Positions 8,487-17,988 of a stretch of 64,000 bases of DNA are shown one piece after another. This DNA comes from Armatimonadota bacterium. Lineage in GTDB: Bacteria > Armatimonadota > Zipacnadia > Zipacnadales > JABUFB01. The notes under the pieces were generated by a model. The model was given only the letters and a program-made list of their open reading frames with translations. It was not told the DNA's origin and ran no database searches. The number at the start of each line of letters is the position of its first letter. Within the stretch, counting starts at the first letter, position 1. A program made the translations under genes and the position numbers. Where the stretch lies: the NCBI GenBank assembly GCA_013314775.1, contig JABUFB010000009.1, positions 248,001-312,000 of the forward strand, in the 5' to 3' direction.

Positions 8487-9266
8487 ATGGGCTCAATCAA
8501 GCAGTCCCTTTGCCTCGGGTGCTACCTGCGCGATGGTATCACCCTCGAGGAGCTCATCAAGTTCGCATCCGAAACCGGGTTCGCCGCAATCGAATTCTGG
8601 AGCCGCGAGGGCCTGGACTGCGAGCAGATCTTCGACCTCACCCAGAAGTATGGAATCCGCATCGCCAGCATGAGCGGCCACGGGACGCTCACCGACGGCA
8701 TGAACAAGCCGGAGAACAAGAGCCGAATTGTGGACGAACTGCATGAAAGCATCGAGCTGGCAGTCAAGTGGAACGTCCCCGGGCTCATCTGCTTCTCGGG
8801 GAACCGCAACGGGATGGACGACATCACCGGGGCCGAGAACTGCGCAGAGTGCCTGTCTGAAGTCATTGGCCACGCGGAAGAGGCCGGGGTCAACCTGAAC
8901 ATGGAGCTGCTCAACAGTAAGGTTGACCACCACGACTACCAGTGCGACCACACCAAGTGGGGCGTCCATGTCTGCAAGATGGTGGGCTCGCCCCGGGCCA
9001 AGCTCCTGTACGACATCTACCACATGCAGATCATGGAAGGTGACATCATCCGCACCGTCGCCGACAACATCCAGTATATCGGCCATTTCCACACCGCGGG
9101 CAATCCCGGCCGGCGGGACATGGACGAGACCCAGGAGCTGTATTACCCAGCGATCATGCGGGCAATCGCGGACACGGGCTATGAGTACTTCGTTGGCCAC
9201 GAGTTCGGGGCGAAGGGTTCAGTCCTTCCCGCCCTCAAGGCCGCCTTCGACCTTTGCAACGTCTGA
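8487..9266 (+). CDS. hydroxypyruvate isomerase-like TIM-barrel protein
   Basis: I use the second ATG (8487) because CGGGAG then lies at normal distance; it touches the first ATG at 8481. The 259-residue protein is an AP endonuclease 2 / xylose isomerase-like TIM barrel. Motifs match the hydroxypyruvate isomerase group: MELLNSKVDH with the catalytic glutamate, LLYDIYHMQIMEGD with metal-binding aspartate and histidine, GHFHTAGNPGR, and a final FVGHEF glutamate. The family interconverts hydroxypyruvate with tartronate semialdehyde or epimerises related ketoses in the cytoplasm. The exact substrate is open. It is monocistronic, with a divergent promoter in front and a strong hairpin behind. Confidence 0.85.
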   Translation: MGSIKQSLCLGCYLRDGITLEELIKFASETGFAAIEFWSREGLDCEQIFDLTQKYGIRIASMSGHGTLTDGMNKPENKSRIVDELHESIELAVKWNVPGLICFSGNRNGMDDITGAENCAECLSEVIGHAEEAGVNLNMELLNSKVDHHDYQCDHTKWGVHVCKMVGSPRAKLLYDIYHMQIMEGDIIRTVADNIQYIGHFHTAGNPGRRDMDETQELYYPAIMRAIADTGYEYFVGHEFGAKGSVLPALKAAFDLCNV

Positions 9267-9287
9267 CAACCGACGCTGCGCTCGCTC

Positions 9288-9318
9288 AACGGCCCGGGTG
9301 ATCATCGCCCGGGCCGTT
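9288..9318 (+). terminator. hairpin terminator
   Basis: AACGGCCCGGG at 9288-9298 pairs with CCCGGGCCGTT at 9308-9318, an 11-bp perfect stem with a nine-base loop, 21 bases after the isomerase stop codon. It ends with only two Us, so termination strength is uncertain. Confidence 0.6.
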
Positions 9319-9428
9319 CGCTTCGCATTGTCCGCGCAGGACTGGCGGCCGGGATGTCGAAACTGACCTCAATGCGAGCCCCGGCGCGGACCAGCGTGCG
9401 CGCCGCTGTCCACGGATGGTGATCTGCC

Positions 9429-12400
9429 GTGACCCGCCTGTTCCTCCTGCTTCTTATCACTGCCTGCACCTGCGCGCTGTGCTACGACGAGTTCCGCGAG
9501 GACTTCAGCTCCGCCGATGTCTGGACTGCCCAGCCGAGCTGGCTGCGACCGGCGGCAGAGCACCCCTCGCTGACCATGACTGACGGGGGCGCCCATTTCA
9601 GCATCGCCGAGCCCGGCAAGGGCATGAAATGGCGGCGCGAGGTGGACCTGGCCGACACCGACCTGGCCCCATGGCTGGTGTTCCGCTACAGGGCTCAAGG
9701 ATATGCCACCGATAAGGTGGACTACGTGGTCTGGCTGGACGATGCCGACCGCAAACGCGACGGGTTGAGAGCAGTGCTGGGCGCGGACATCATTGCGGAC
9801 GGAGAATGGCACACGCGGGTAGTGGACCTGTCCGCGGCCGGGTGCATCCCGCCTGTCAAACATATCGCGGTGCAGTGTTACGCAGGGCCGGACGGCCCGG
9901 CGCATCTGTGGGTGGATACGCTGGCGATTACGGACACTCCGCCGCCGGGAACCGTTGCCGAGCCGGTTCAGCCCGGCGAGGAGAGGAGCGCCTTGATCCC
10001 CGTGAACGATCCGCACGTATGGACCATCCAGCCCTCCTGGCTTGCGAACTACAGCGAGAATCACGCCTGCGTGGCCACCCGGGACGGCACGCGGTTCTCG
10101 GTGCAAGACGCGGGAACCGGCGCCAAGTGGTCGCGGAACCTCGACGAACCGGTGGAAGCCCCCGTTTGGGTATCCATGCGCTACCGGGCGAAAGGCCTCG
10201 TGGCGAACCCGGACTACGCGCTGTATGTGGCCAACCGCCCCGGTGGGCAGGCACCCGAAGAGCAGTATGCCATCTGCCTGCAAGATCTGGTCTCCGACGG
10301 CGTCTGGCATGTACAGTCCGCCCGGCTCACCGTGTCGCAGGTCTCCACACTCGCGGTGCAGGTGCAGGCGCTATCCCCCGGCGCATTCCTGGAGATTGCC
10401 TCCATCCGCTTCCATGATTCCGCGCCCCGGGTGAAGGTGGCGGAAGTCTTCGCCGCTACACCGGGCTGGCCACAGGATATGGGTGCATTCCGTCCTGTCG
10501 CCCTGCCCGCCGGGGACACCAGCGCCACCGAGCTGGTCACCCGTCTGCGCCTTGAAGGCGACCTGCCTTCCGGTCAGGTGACCGTGGACGGTATCCCATT
10601 CCTGCTGCGCGAAGCTCACTCGACCGCGAACATGACCGCTGTGCGGCAACCGAGCGCAATTGCCATTCCGCTGTCCGGACGCGCGGCGGAGTTGCACTTC
10701 ATCCTGGCGGCACAGTTGCCGTCCCGGGATGAACCGGCCTTCGGCGAATCGGCCCTGGGGAGCTTCAACCAGATTGACCGGCTGCGGGTGCGCATCGAGT
10801 ATGCCGACGGCACCAGTGAGGAACAGTTCCCCTTCAGCGCCCCGGCCGGACAGCATCGAGTCTCGCGCGGCCTGGGCACATATTGCGTGGCCCTGGATCC
10901 TGCACGGGAACTGAAATCCGTGGTCTTCCGCGACGGATTTCGGCGCGCCGCTTTCGGGCTGCTGGCAGCCACGCTCTGCGCGAACCCCGGCCCGGCGACC
11001 GATGCTACCCGGTTCCGTCCGCTGGCCGAGATGGGCTCGCCTGGACCGATGGCTGCGCGCCAGGCCGGGATAACTGTGGGCGACGGGTTCGTTCGCGTCG
11101 ATGCCTGGTCGGTCGCAATGATCCTGGACACCCGCCGGGGACTTCTCGTCACCGGGCTGGAGAACCACTCGGGCGCAAACGCTGCGCTGGAGTTCACCCC
11201 TGGTCCACTGTTCCGCATGCGCCTGGGGTTGCGCGAACTGACTTCGGCGGATTTCGCGGTGACGTCCATCGAAAGCGACCCCGCGGAGACTTCGAAGCGC
11301 GTGGTGAACCTCGCCTGTGACAGCGTGGAGCCCGCGATCCGGATGCGCCTGAGCCTGGATGTCACCGACCCGCGGGAGATCGGGATGAGCCTGGAGGGCG
11401 ACCTCCCCGGGCAGGACCCGGCGGCCGCCATGATCCTCTTCCCCGACCTGCGCGGCCTGCATTTCGCCGACGATCCACAGGATGCCTGGTACTGGATGCC
11501 CCGGCGCGGCGCGTTGGTGAACAACATCCCCATCAGCCAGCGGGAGCCCTACGGTGGCAGGATGCCGATGCAGGTCATGGGCGCGTTTTCGCCGGCACGG
11601 GGAACAGGCCTGTACGTGATGACGCAGGACCTGGAATCCACCCCCCGCTTCTACCGCCTCGCCAAAGCGGAGGGGACGGTGGACCTGGGCGTGGAGTATT
11701 CGCCCGTGCACAGCACCCGGCTCCCGCACACGGTGATTGGCTGCAATCAGGGCGACTGGCACGCGCAACTTGCACGATACCGCGAGTGGGTGGCGACGTG
11801 GTACGAACCCGCCGCGCCGCGCAAGAAGTGGTTCCGGGAAGTGTTCAACTTCCGCCAACAGTTCCTGCATTTCGCCCTGCCTGAGCGAAGCGGGATGTTC
11901 GACCCGGAGACGAAGAAGCTGGACCTGGCGAGGGTGCTGGCGAAGGATGCCGAGGCATTCGGCGGCGCAGACTACCTGCACATTTTCGACTGGGGCTGGG
12001 ACCCGGTGCATGGCCGCTGCGGAGACTACGTGCCCTGGGATTACCTCGGGCCGCCCGAGAGCTTCCAACGGGCCATCCAGGAGGTCAAAGACAGCGGAGT
12101 GCCCGTGGGTCTGTACATCGAGGGCTACCTGGTGGACCCGCAATCAGACCTGGGCAAAGCGAAGGGGCAGCAGTGGCAGTTGCTCGACGCCGAAGGCAAT
12201 CCGTACACCTACTTCGCGCCCAGCTATAACATCTGTTCGTGGGTCGATGAGTGGCAGGACTACCTGCCCGCCACCTACGCCCGGGTTCGCGGGCAGACTG
12301 GCGCGGTTGGCTTCTACATTGACGAGTACGGCTTCGCCCAGCCGGGCCACAACTGCTTCAACAAGACCCATAAGCATCCGATTCCCGCGTCTCCGGTGAT

Positions 12401-13094
12401 CGGCGAGCAGCAGATGACCCGCAAGGTGCGCGAGGCCCTTGGACCGGACTGCGCGCTTTACACCGAGGAAAGCCCGGCTGACGTGACCTCGCAGTATCAG
12501 GACGGGAGCTTCACCTACGCCATTTCCTGCGCCTCGGATGCCTGGTCGCCGCACCATCTCAACCTGTATCGCTTCGCCTTCCCCACCTTCAAGACCATCG
12601 AGATCATCGTCTGCGACAAGCCTCTGGGTTCCAACGTGGATGCCTGCCGCCGCATTCTGTTCAACGGCGAAGCCATTTGGCTGGAGGGCATCCCTGACCG
12701 CTGGTTCGCGCCGGAGACGCTGGAGTACATCGCCCGGATGCACAGGGTGCTTCGCGAGAACCGCCAGTGTTTCGCGGGCGATTACCTCGAGCCGCTGGTG
12801 CCGGTGCTGGTAGAAGGAATCTACGCCAACCGCTTCTCCGAGAGCGCCGATGGAACGGGAAAGACCTGCTGGACTGTTTACAACACCGGGTACCGCAGTT
12901 TCTCGGCGGAGGCACTGAAGGTGGCGCATGTGCCGGGAGCCACATACAGGGACGAATTTACAGGGGAGCCGATCCCTGCGCGGGTGGAGGGTGACTGGGC
13001 CTTTCTGCGGCTGAACATCGGTCCGCGTGACGTGGCGGTGATCTCGCGCACCGCAGGCGAGGGAAACGTGCTCCTGGACGAACCCAAACAATGA
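9429..13094 (+). CDS. large secreted glycosidase-like protein (DUF6259-like barrel)
   Basis: This 1221-residue protein has an N-terminal signal peptide (residues 1-19). Two related beta-sandwich units follow: one begins WTAQPSWL near residue 33, the other WTIQPSWL near residue 198, both continuing into a GxKW motif, so an internal duplication is visible. Residues about 330-820 are beta-rich. The catalytic candidate is a TIM barrel around residues 820-1130, with IFDWGWDP near 855 and FYIDEYGF near 965; these resemble the aspartate and glutamate positions of DUF6259 and alpha-galactosidase-like barrels. It probably acts on an extracellular polysaccharide. The stop overlaps the DUF58 start by four bases (ATGA), so the two are cotranslated. 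Confidence 0.75.
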   Translation: MTRLFLLLLITACTCALCYDEFREDFSSADVWTAQPSWLRPAAEHPSLTMTDGGAHFSIAEPGKGMKWRREVDLADTDLAPWLVFRYRAQGYATDKVDYVVWLDDADRKRDGLRAVLGADIIADGEWHTRVVDLSAAGCIPPVKHIAVQCYAGPDGPAHLWVDTLAITDTPPPGTVAEPVQPGEERSALIPVNDPHVWTIQPSWLANYSENHACVATRDGTRFSVQDAGTGAKWSRNLDEPVEAPVWVSMRYRAKGLVANPDYALYVANRPGGQAPEEQYAICLQDLVSDGVWHVQSARLTVSQVSTLAVQVQALSPGAFLEIASIRFHDSAPRVKVAEVFAATPGWPQDMGAFRPVALPAGDTSATELVTRLRLEGDLPSGQVTVDGIPFLLREAHSTANMTAVRQPSAIAIPLSGRAAELHFILAAQLPSRDEPAFGESALGSFNQIDRLRVRIEYADGTSEEQFPFSAPAGQHRVSRGLGTYCVALDPARELKSVVFRDGFRRAAFGLLAATLCANPGPATDATRFRPLAEMGSPGPMAARQAGITVGDGFVRVDAWSVAMILDTRRGLLVTGLENHSGANAALEFTPGPLFRMRLGLRELTSADFAVTSIESDPAETSKRVVNLACDSVEPAIRMRLSLDVTDPREIGMSLEGDLPGQDPAAAMILFPDLRGLHFADDPQDAWYWMPRRGALVNNIPISQREPYGGRMPMQVMGAFSPARGTGLYVMTQDLESTPRFYRLAKAEGTVDLGVEYSPVHSTRLPHTVIGCNQGDWHAQLARYREWVATWYEPAAPRKKWFREVFNFRQQFLHFALPERSGMFDPETKKLDLARVLAKDAEAFGGADYLHIFDWGWDPVHGRCGDYVPWDYLGPPESFQRAIQEVKDSGVPVGLYIEGYLVDPQSDLGKAKGQQWQLLDAEGNPYTYFAPSYNICSWVDEWQDYLPATYARVRGQTGAVGFYIDEYGFAQPGHNCFNKTHKHPIPASPVIGEQQMTRKVREALGPDCALYTEESPADVTSQYQDGSFTYAISCASDAWSPHHLNLYRFAFPTFKTIEIIVCDKPLGSNVDACRRILFNGEAIWLEGIPDRWFAPETLEYIARMHRVLRENRQCFAGDYLEPLVPVLVEGIYANRFSESADGTGKTCWTVYNTGYRSFSAEALKVAHVPGATYRDEFTGEPIPARVEGDWAFLRLNIGPRDVAVISRTAGEGNVLLDEPKQ

Positions 13095-14539
13095 CCCGCA
13101 ATCTGAAGATATTCGGCGGCGCTGCGCTGATCTTCTATGTGATCGGGGCGATCAACGACTCGGTGGGCATGTATGTGCTGGCCGCCGCGTCGCTCGCCGT
13201 GATTCTCGCCGCCTACTTCCTGACGCGTCTGCAGATTCGCGGCGTCCAGGCGGACGTCGACGTGCATCACCACCGGAGCCGTGCGGGAGAGGCCGTGCCG
13301 GCTCTTATCACCGTGCGCAATGCGGGACTGATCACCCGGACCGGGATGACGCTGGCGCTGGAAGTGGAGAACGAGACCGTGCCCGATGGCTCGCGTTACT
13401 ACGAGTTCCTGCTGCCCGCCCTGGCGCCCAGTTCGCGGACGGAAATGGAAACGCTACTCGACTGCCCCCACCGAGGAGCGCACCGCATCCGGAATGCCAC
13501 CGTCTATGCGCATGACCCCATCGGGGTATATCACCGGCGCGCGGAAATGCCGGTTTCTGTAGGGTTCCTGGCAGTCCCTCGCTCGCACCCGGCCGAGGGC
13601 GTCTCCGGCTGGGAACTGCTATCTCCCGAGGGGCGCAGGGCATCCCGGATGCTTCAGCGCTCCGGCGGGGAGTTCCAGTCGATCCGTCCTCACACACCGG
13701 GCGACGACCTGAAGCACGTTCACTGGAAGGTCACCGCCCATGCAGGTGAACTGGTCGTCAAGGAGTACCGCAGGCGGCGCGAGGCAGAGATCACCATCTG
13801 GCTTGACCTGTGGGACCGCAACCACCGGTGGATGGAAGACACCGAGACCGCCATTTCGCTGGCCGCCACACTGCTGGATCTGTACGTGCGGGGAGACTAT
13901 CTCATATCCCTGGCCGGACAGGGCTTGCCGCGAGACCTCGCCATGCCATCCCGCGGCGAGAGTTACCTGGACCGCTGTCTCGTTGAGCTTGCCCAGGTGC
14001 GTCCCGTACCCGGGATGAGTTTCACTGAGTTCTGCGAGGAGCAGTTGCGCACTTCTCCCAGGCTCCGGAATCTGTTCGTCATCACGCCGCGCCCGGAACC
14101 CGGCCTCGAAGACGCCCTCACCGCCGCCCGGCTGCGTGGCGCGCACGTGGTGGTCTTCCTGGCCGGCGAGGATTATGAGGCGCCAGTCGCGGGACTGCTC
14201 GGTGATGAGGACCTGGAAGAGGCAGATTACCTGCCGAAGACCCCGTGGCGACGTTTACTGGAGTTCTTGGGTTTCGGCGAGGACCCGGACCTGGGAGAGC
14301 CCGTCCGCACGGGGATACGCGCCATCGATACATTCCTCGAATGGATAGGGCTGAACTGGCCGGACGACCAAGCGGACGAGGACCTGACTTTCGAGTACCT
14401 CCACGGCGACGATGACCTGGCGCTGCGGCGACTGCAGGCCGTGGGCGTGAACGCGGCTCGAGCAACGGGTTTCGAAAACATCCCGGAGGCCTTCGGCGAA
14501 GTCGCCTCTCAGACCGCCGGGGGCGTGACGGTATCCTGA
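13091..14539 (+). CDS. DUF58 domain membrane protein
   Basis: Two hydrophobic helices occupy residues 8-42, followed by a beta-sandwich region and, from about residue 195, the DUF58 core: FQSIRPHTPGDDLKHVHWK and LVVKEYRRRREAEITIWLD. The latter leads into a degenerate von Willebrand A fold. DUF58 proteins usually sit next to a MoxR ATPase and a transglutaminase-like gene and are thought to work together in folding or assembling surface proteins; the TgpA-like partner is directly downstream, but no MoxR gene is in this window. The C-terminal 150 residues are acidic and poorly conserved. The ATGA overlap with the upstream glycosidase-like gene is unusual and ties it to that operon. Confidence 0.88.
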   Translation: MTRNLKIFGGAALIFYVIGAINDSVGMYVLAAASLAVILAAYFLTRLQIRGVQADVDVHHHRSRAGEAVPALITVRNAGLITRTGMTLALEVENETVPDGSRYYEFLLPALAPSSRTEMETLLDCPHRGAHRIRNATVYAHDPIGVYHRRAEMPVSVGFLAVPRSHPAEGVSGWELLSPEGRRASRMLQRSGGEFQSIRPHTPGDDLKHVHWKVTAHAGELVVKEYRRRREAEITIWLDLWDRNHRWMEDTETAISLAATLLDLYVRGDYLISLAGQGLPRDLAMPSRGESYLDRCLVELAQVRPVPGMSFTEFCEEQLRTSPRLRNLFVITPRPEPGLEDALTAARLRGAHVVVFLAGEDYEAPVAGLLGDEDLEEADYLPKTPWRRLLEFLGFGEDPDLGEPVRTGIRAIDTFLEWIGLNWPDDQADEDLTFEYLHGDDDLALRRLQAVGVNAARATGFENIPEAFGEVASQTAGGVTVS

Positions 14540-14555
14540 CAGGACAGACATCTTG

Positions 14556-16772
14556 ATGGCGCTGCCCAGACCCACAGGCGCATGGTTCCGTCGACGCATG
14601 GTGGCGGTCGGGGTCATCCCCGGCCCGGATGACCGTGCCGGCCCGCAGCACGGCGCGGGCCTGACGCCGCTGTCCTGGTTCATCCTGTGCATCGGCGGCT
14701 GGACCACCATGCTCGGGGCCCTCATGGCCTCCGCGCCCCTGATCGGGCAACCGGCCTTCGTTTTGAAGATCGGCGGGCTGCTGGTGGCGGCGTTCCCGGC
14801 AGCCTACTACTTGTACCTCTCCCGGATCTCGCGCTGGCGTGTGAACACCATCGTGTTCCTGGCGGCCGTGGGACTGGGCGTCCTGGATTTGGTCCTGACC
14901 TGGCCCGCAGAGGGGATGGAGGCCCTCTACGGACTGACTGCCGGCTACCGCTTCCTGGTCAAAGGGTTCCTGTGGGTCATGGCCTTCCGCGCATTCGCCA
15001 TTCGGGAACTGCGCGACATGGTCCTGTCTGCGATTCCGGCCATGTCCTGCATCATCCTGGTCATGGTCGCGATGCCGTCCGCACTGGCAGTGGTGGGAGC
15101 GGCAATGGTCATCGTTGGCTCGCTGTTCCTGCTGGCCGCCGAATACCGCGCTGACAGCCGCGAAAACGGCCTTGAGGCCCTGTTGGTGCGCCGGGTGATC
15201 TGGGAGCGTGGTCCTCGCAGCGGTGCGACGCTCAACACTTGGCAGGCCGTGTCCGTTGTGGTCCTCGTCGCGGCAATTGTCGCCAGCGCCGGCGCCTCGT
15301 ACATGCAGGGCTCCAGTGCAGTCGGGCGCAGCTTCCGGGACACACTCGCGCGGTACCTGGCGGGGTTCATGATCAGCCAGCGCGCAGACTTCTCCCCCGA
15401 CCCCTTGATCTGGCTCACCGGCGAGACGCCCTCCGAAAGCAGCCGGGTGCTGTTCGTGGTCGAGTGCGATCGTGGTGAGAACTGGCGGCAGCAGGTGTAT
15501 GCCAACTACAATGGTCGGTCGTGGCAGATCGGCCGGGAACGTCGGGACAGGACCGCCTTCGACGGCACCCGCTGGATCGTGGACACAGACCTGATCCACG
15601 GTTTCCGGCCCCAGGACGCGACGCGCGTCAAGCAGGTGTTCCACATTCAGGCGCCTTTCGCGGCCTCCTTGCCAGGGCTGTTCTGCGCGGCGGAAGTGGA
15701 AGCGCCCGTGTCGCGCATCCGCGTGAGTCGCAGCGGTGTGATCCATTGCGCCGGGTACATCCGGCCGGGGCAGAGCTACGAAGTGGTGTCCCTGGTGCCC
15801 GCTGAGGGCCCGGCGCCCCGGGAGAACCGGCTGCCTCCCCTGGACCCGGAACTCCGGCGGCAGTACCTGGCACTGCCCCCCGAACTGCCGGCGCGGGTCG
15901 CCCAGCTTGCCCGGCAGATTACCCTTCAGGCGCGGGACGAATTCGACGCGGCTACGATGATCCGCCAGTATCTGGTGGATAACTACCCTTACGACCTGCG
16001 CCCGGATATCCGACCACGGGACGCGGACTTCGTGGATCACTTCCTGTTCGAGGCGAAGTCCGGCTACTGCATGCATTACGCCAGCGCGATGGCGATTCTG
16101 TGTCGCTGCATCGGGATTCCGACCCGTTTCGTCACCGGGTTCGTGCCCGGTGAACTCGATATTGAGACGGACTCGTACCAGGTCCAGGCCAAAGATGCCC
16201 ACAGTTGGGTGGAGGCGTACATCGAGGGACGGGGCTGGCAGAGCTTCGACCCTACTCCGCCGCAGGACGAGGAGGACGACAAGGGGTTCTTCGCGTCCCT
16301 CTGGGCTCAGCTGACGAAGATGCTGCCGGGGTTGCTCGAACCTGGCGGAGCCCTGGAGAGAGCCGGTCGCTGGGCCTTACTGGCGCTGGGGTTGATCGCG
16401 CTGGTAGCCGCGGCCGCTGCCGGAGAGAAGCACTGGCGCCTGTACTACCGACTGCGCCTGAACCCGCGCCGCTCAACACCCGAAGAGCGCATCTATTTCG
16501 TCTACGGTCAGCTCCTGCGCTGGACTGAACGGTTCGGCCTGCCAAGGCGGGAATCCGAGCCGCCGCTGGAGTTCCTGGGTCGCCTGCGCTCCCCTCTCTC
16601 ATCGCTCTCTGAGCCCCTCAGTCGGATCACCCACGCATTCCTGCGCGCTCGCTACGGTGGCTCATCCGTCTCCCCTGAGCTGGCGACCGCCGCGGAGGAG
16701 GACCTTGCCGGGGTGCACCGGGCGCTCTTCCGCGAGCGCGCCCTTGCAAGGAAACGTCCGCCGCTGGAGTAG
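14556..16772 (+). CDS. TgpA-like transglutaminase membrane protein
   Basis: The 738-residue protein starts at ATG 14556 (an in-frame TTG lies just before). About six transmembrane helices fill residues 30-270 (DUF3488-like), then an extracytoplasmic part holds the transglutaminase-like core. The catalytic Cys is in GYCMHYASAMAILCRCIGI near residue 504, the His in DAHSWVEAY near 548 and the Asp in FDPTPP near 565. One more helix (LALGLIALVAAAAAG) near residue 610 is followed by a DUF4129-type cytoplasmic tail. This is the TgpA architecture, an exported protease or transglutaminase-like enzyme of uncertain substrate. It lies 16 bases after DUF58 and completes the usual pair. Confidence 0.88.
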   Translation: MALPRPTGAWFRRRMVAVGVIPGPDDRAGPQHGAGLTPLSWFILCIGGWTTMLGALMASAPLIGQPAFVLKIGGLLVAAFPAAYYLYLSRISRWRVNTIVFLAAVGLGVLDLVLTWPAEGMEALYGLTAGYRFLVKGFLWVMAFRAFAIRELRDMVLSAIPAMSCIILVMVAMPSALAVVGAAMVIVGSLFLLAAEYRADSRENGLEALLVRRVIWERGPRSGATLNTWQAVSVVVLVAAIVASAGASYMQGSSAVGRSFRDTLARYLAGFMISQRADFSPDPLIWLTGETPSESSRVLFVVECDRGENWRQQVYANYNGRSWQIGRERRDRTAFDGTRWIVDTDLIHGFRPQDATRVKQVFHIQAPFAASLPGLFCAAEVEAPVSRIRVSRSGVIHCAGYIRPGQSYEVVSLVPAEGPAPRENRLPPLDPELRRQYLALPPELPARVAQLARQITLQARDEFDAATMIRQYLVDNYPYDLRPDIRPRDADFVDHFLFEAKSGYCMHYASAMAILCRCIGIPTRFVTGFVPGELDIETDSYQVQAKDAHSWVEAYIEGRGWQSFDPTPPQDEEDDKGFFASLWAQLTKMLPGLLEPGGALERAGRWALLALGLIALVAAAAAGEKHWRLYYRLRLNPRRSTPEERIYFVYGQLLRWTERFGLPRRESEPPLEFLGRLRSPLSSLSEPLSRITHAFLRARYGGSSVSPELATAAEEDLAGVHRALFRERALARKRPPLE

Positions 16773-16840
16773 CCTGTCCGGCGGGGCTCGGCCCATTCAA
16801 CTTTCGTCACCCACCGCACCCACACCAAGCCTTCTTATGT

Positions 16841-16846
16841 TATAGT
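16841..16846 (+). promoter_or_regulatory. candidate -10 for the ribokinase gene
   Basis: TATAGT at 16841-16846 lies 42 bases upstream of the preferred ribokinase start. No good -35 is found 16-18 bases upstream, so this is a weak candidate. The 115-bp gap otherwise shows nothing. Confidence 0.3.
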
Positions 16847-16888
16847 ATGCCAATCGCGCACCAGCACATAAGTCAGGAGTGTCTTCGT

Positions 16889-17842
16889 GTGGCTGCAAAG
16901 CTGTCCGTTCTCGGGAACATCAATATCGACTTCGTGATGGAAGCCGAGCGAATGCCGATCCCTGGCGAGACCCTGATCGGGTCCAACCTGAGATTCGTCC
17001 CCGGTGGCAAAGCGGCCAACCAGGCGGTCACGGCCGCGCGCCTGGGCGCCCAAGTTACGCTCATCGGCAGCGTGGGACGGGACGCATACGGTCCGGCGTT
17101 GCTGGAAAACTTCGAGCGCGAGGGCATCAACACAGACCATGTCTCGCGCCGCCGGGAGGCCAACACCGGCGCCGCTTTCATCACCCTCCTTCCTGGTGGC
17201 GAGAACAGCATTGTGTCGATTCTTGGCGCGAATGAGCTGATTACCCCGGATCACGTGGAGAAAGCGGCAGCAGCCATCGAGCGCACCGACATGCTGCTGC
17301 TTCAGCTGGCCGTTCCCCTGGAAGTCGTGGACCGGGCGATCCAGGTGGCGGTGGACCGCGGCGTCCCGGTACAGCTTGATCCAACGCCTATCAGCCGGGG
17401 GCTCCCCAAGCTCTGGCGCCGCGCGTATCGCATGACGCCCAATGAGGTGGAAGCCGCCGAGATCGCCAAGTCTCCCGTGAGAACACCGGAGGAGGCTCTC
17501 GAGGCTGCCCGCAAGATCCGCCGGCGCGGGGTGAAGGTGCCCCTTATCAAACTGGGGCGGCAGGGTGCACTGATCCTGGACGACCAGGGGCCGCGGCTCA
17601 TCGAAGGCTATGATGTCCCCGTGGTGGATACCACGGGCGCCGGAGATGCTTTCGCGGCCGGGCTTGCGGTGCGCTGCGCTGAAGGCGCGCCTATTAATCA
17701 GGCGGTGGCCTTCGCCAATGCCTGCGGCGCCCTGGCCTGCATGCGTTTCGGCGCACAGCCCAGTCTGCCCCGGCGTGAGGAAGTCGAGGCATTCCTGGCG
17801 GAACACGGCGGCGAAACAGGCGCGGTGATCCGCCCGCTGTAG
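16889..17842 (+). CDS. rbsK: ribokinase (PfkB family)
   Basis: The GTG at 16889 follows AGGAG by nine bases and starts the protein directly at the conserved VAAKLSVLGNINIDF; an ATG at 16847 would add 14 residues with no ribosome-binding site. The 317-residue PfkB fold contains GGKAANQAV (residues 36-44, ribokinase type), MTPNEVEAAEI in the central region, and the anion-hole / catalytic DTTGAGDAF near 246-254, whose Asp is the base. Ribokinase phosphorylates D-ribose at O5 with ATP for entry to the pentose phosphate pathway. No ribose transporter is nearby, so another pentose or nucleoside sugar is possible. Assignment to the family is firm; the exact sugar is inference. Confidence 0.88.
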   Translation: MAAKLSVLGNINIDFVMEAERMPIPGETLIGSNLRFVPGGKAANQAVTAARLGAQVTLIGSVGRDAYGPALLENFEREGINTDHVSRRREANTGAAFITLLPGGENSIVSILGANELITPDHVEKAAAAIERTDMLLLQLAVPLEVVDRAIQVAVDRGVPVQLDPTPISRGLPKLWRRAYRMTPNEVEAAEIAKSPVRTPEEALEAARKIRRRGVKVPLIKLGRQGALILDDQGPRLIEGYDVPVVDTTGAGDAFAAGLAVRCAEGAPINQAVAFANACGALACMRFGAQPSLPRREEVEAFLAEHGGETGAVIRPL

Positions 17843-17988
17843 AGCATGCCGGGTGCCACACCTGCGGCTCCAGGGCTTCCACCGGCGCAGCACAGTCACG
17901 CTGAAGTCTCTTCCCGCGCCAAACGCGGCCCCTTCCCACTGTTTCGTTCGTTTCGTGTCGGGCCGCTACTGAACGGAGGTGCGCTGTC

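Noticed and set aside
14118-16202. 694-codon minus-strand frame opposite DUF58 and TgpA
   Set aside because: Low-complexity, His/Arg/Gln-rich, opposite genes with strong family motifs; a GC shadow.
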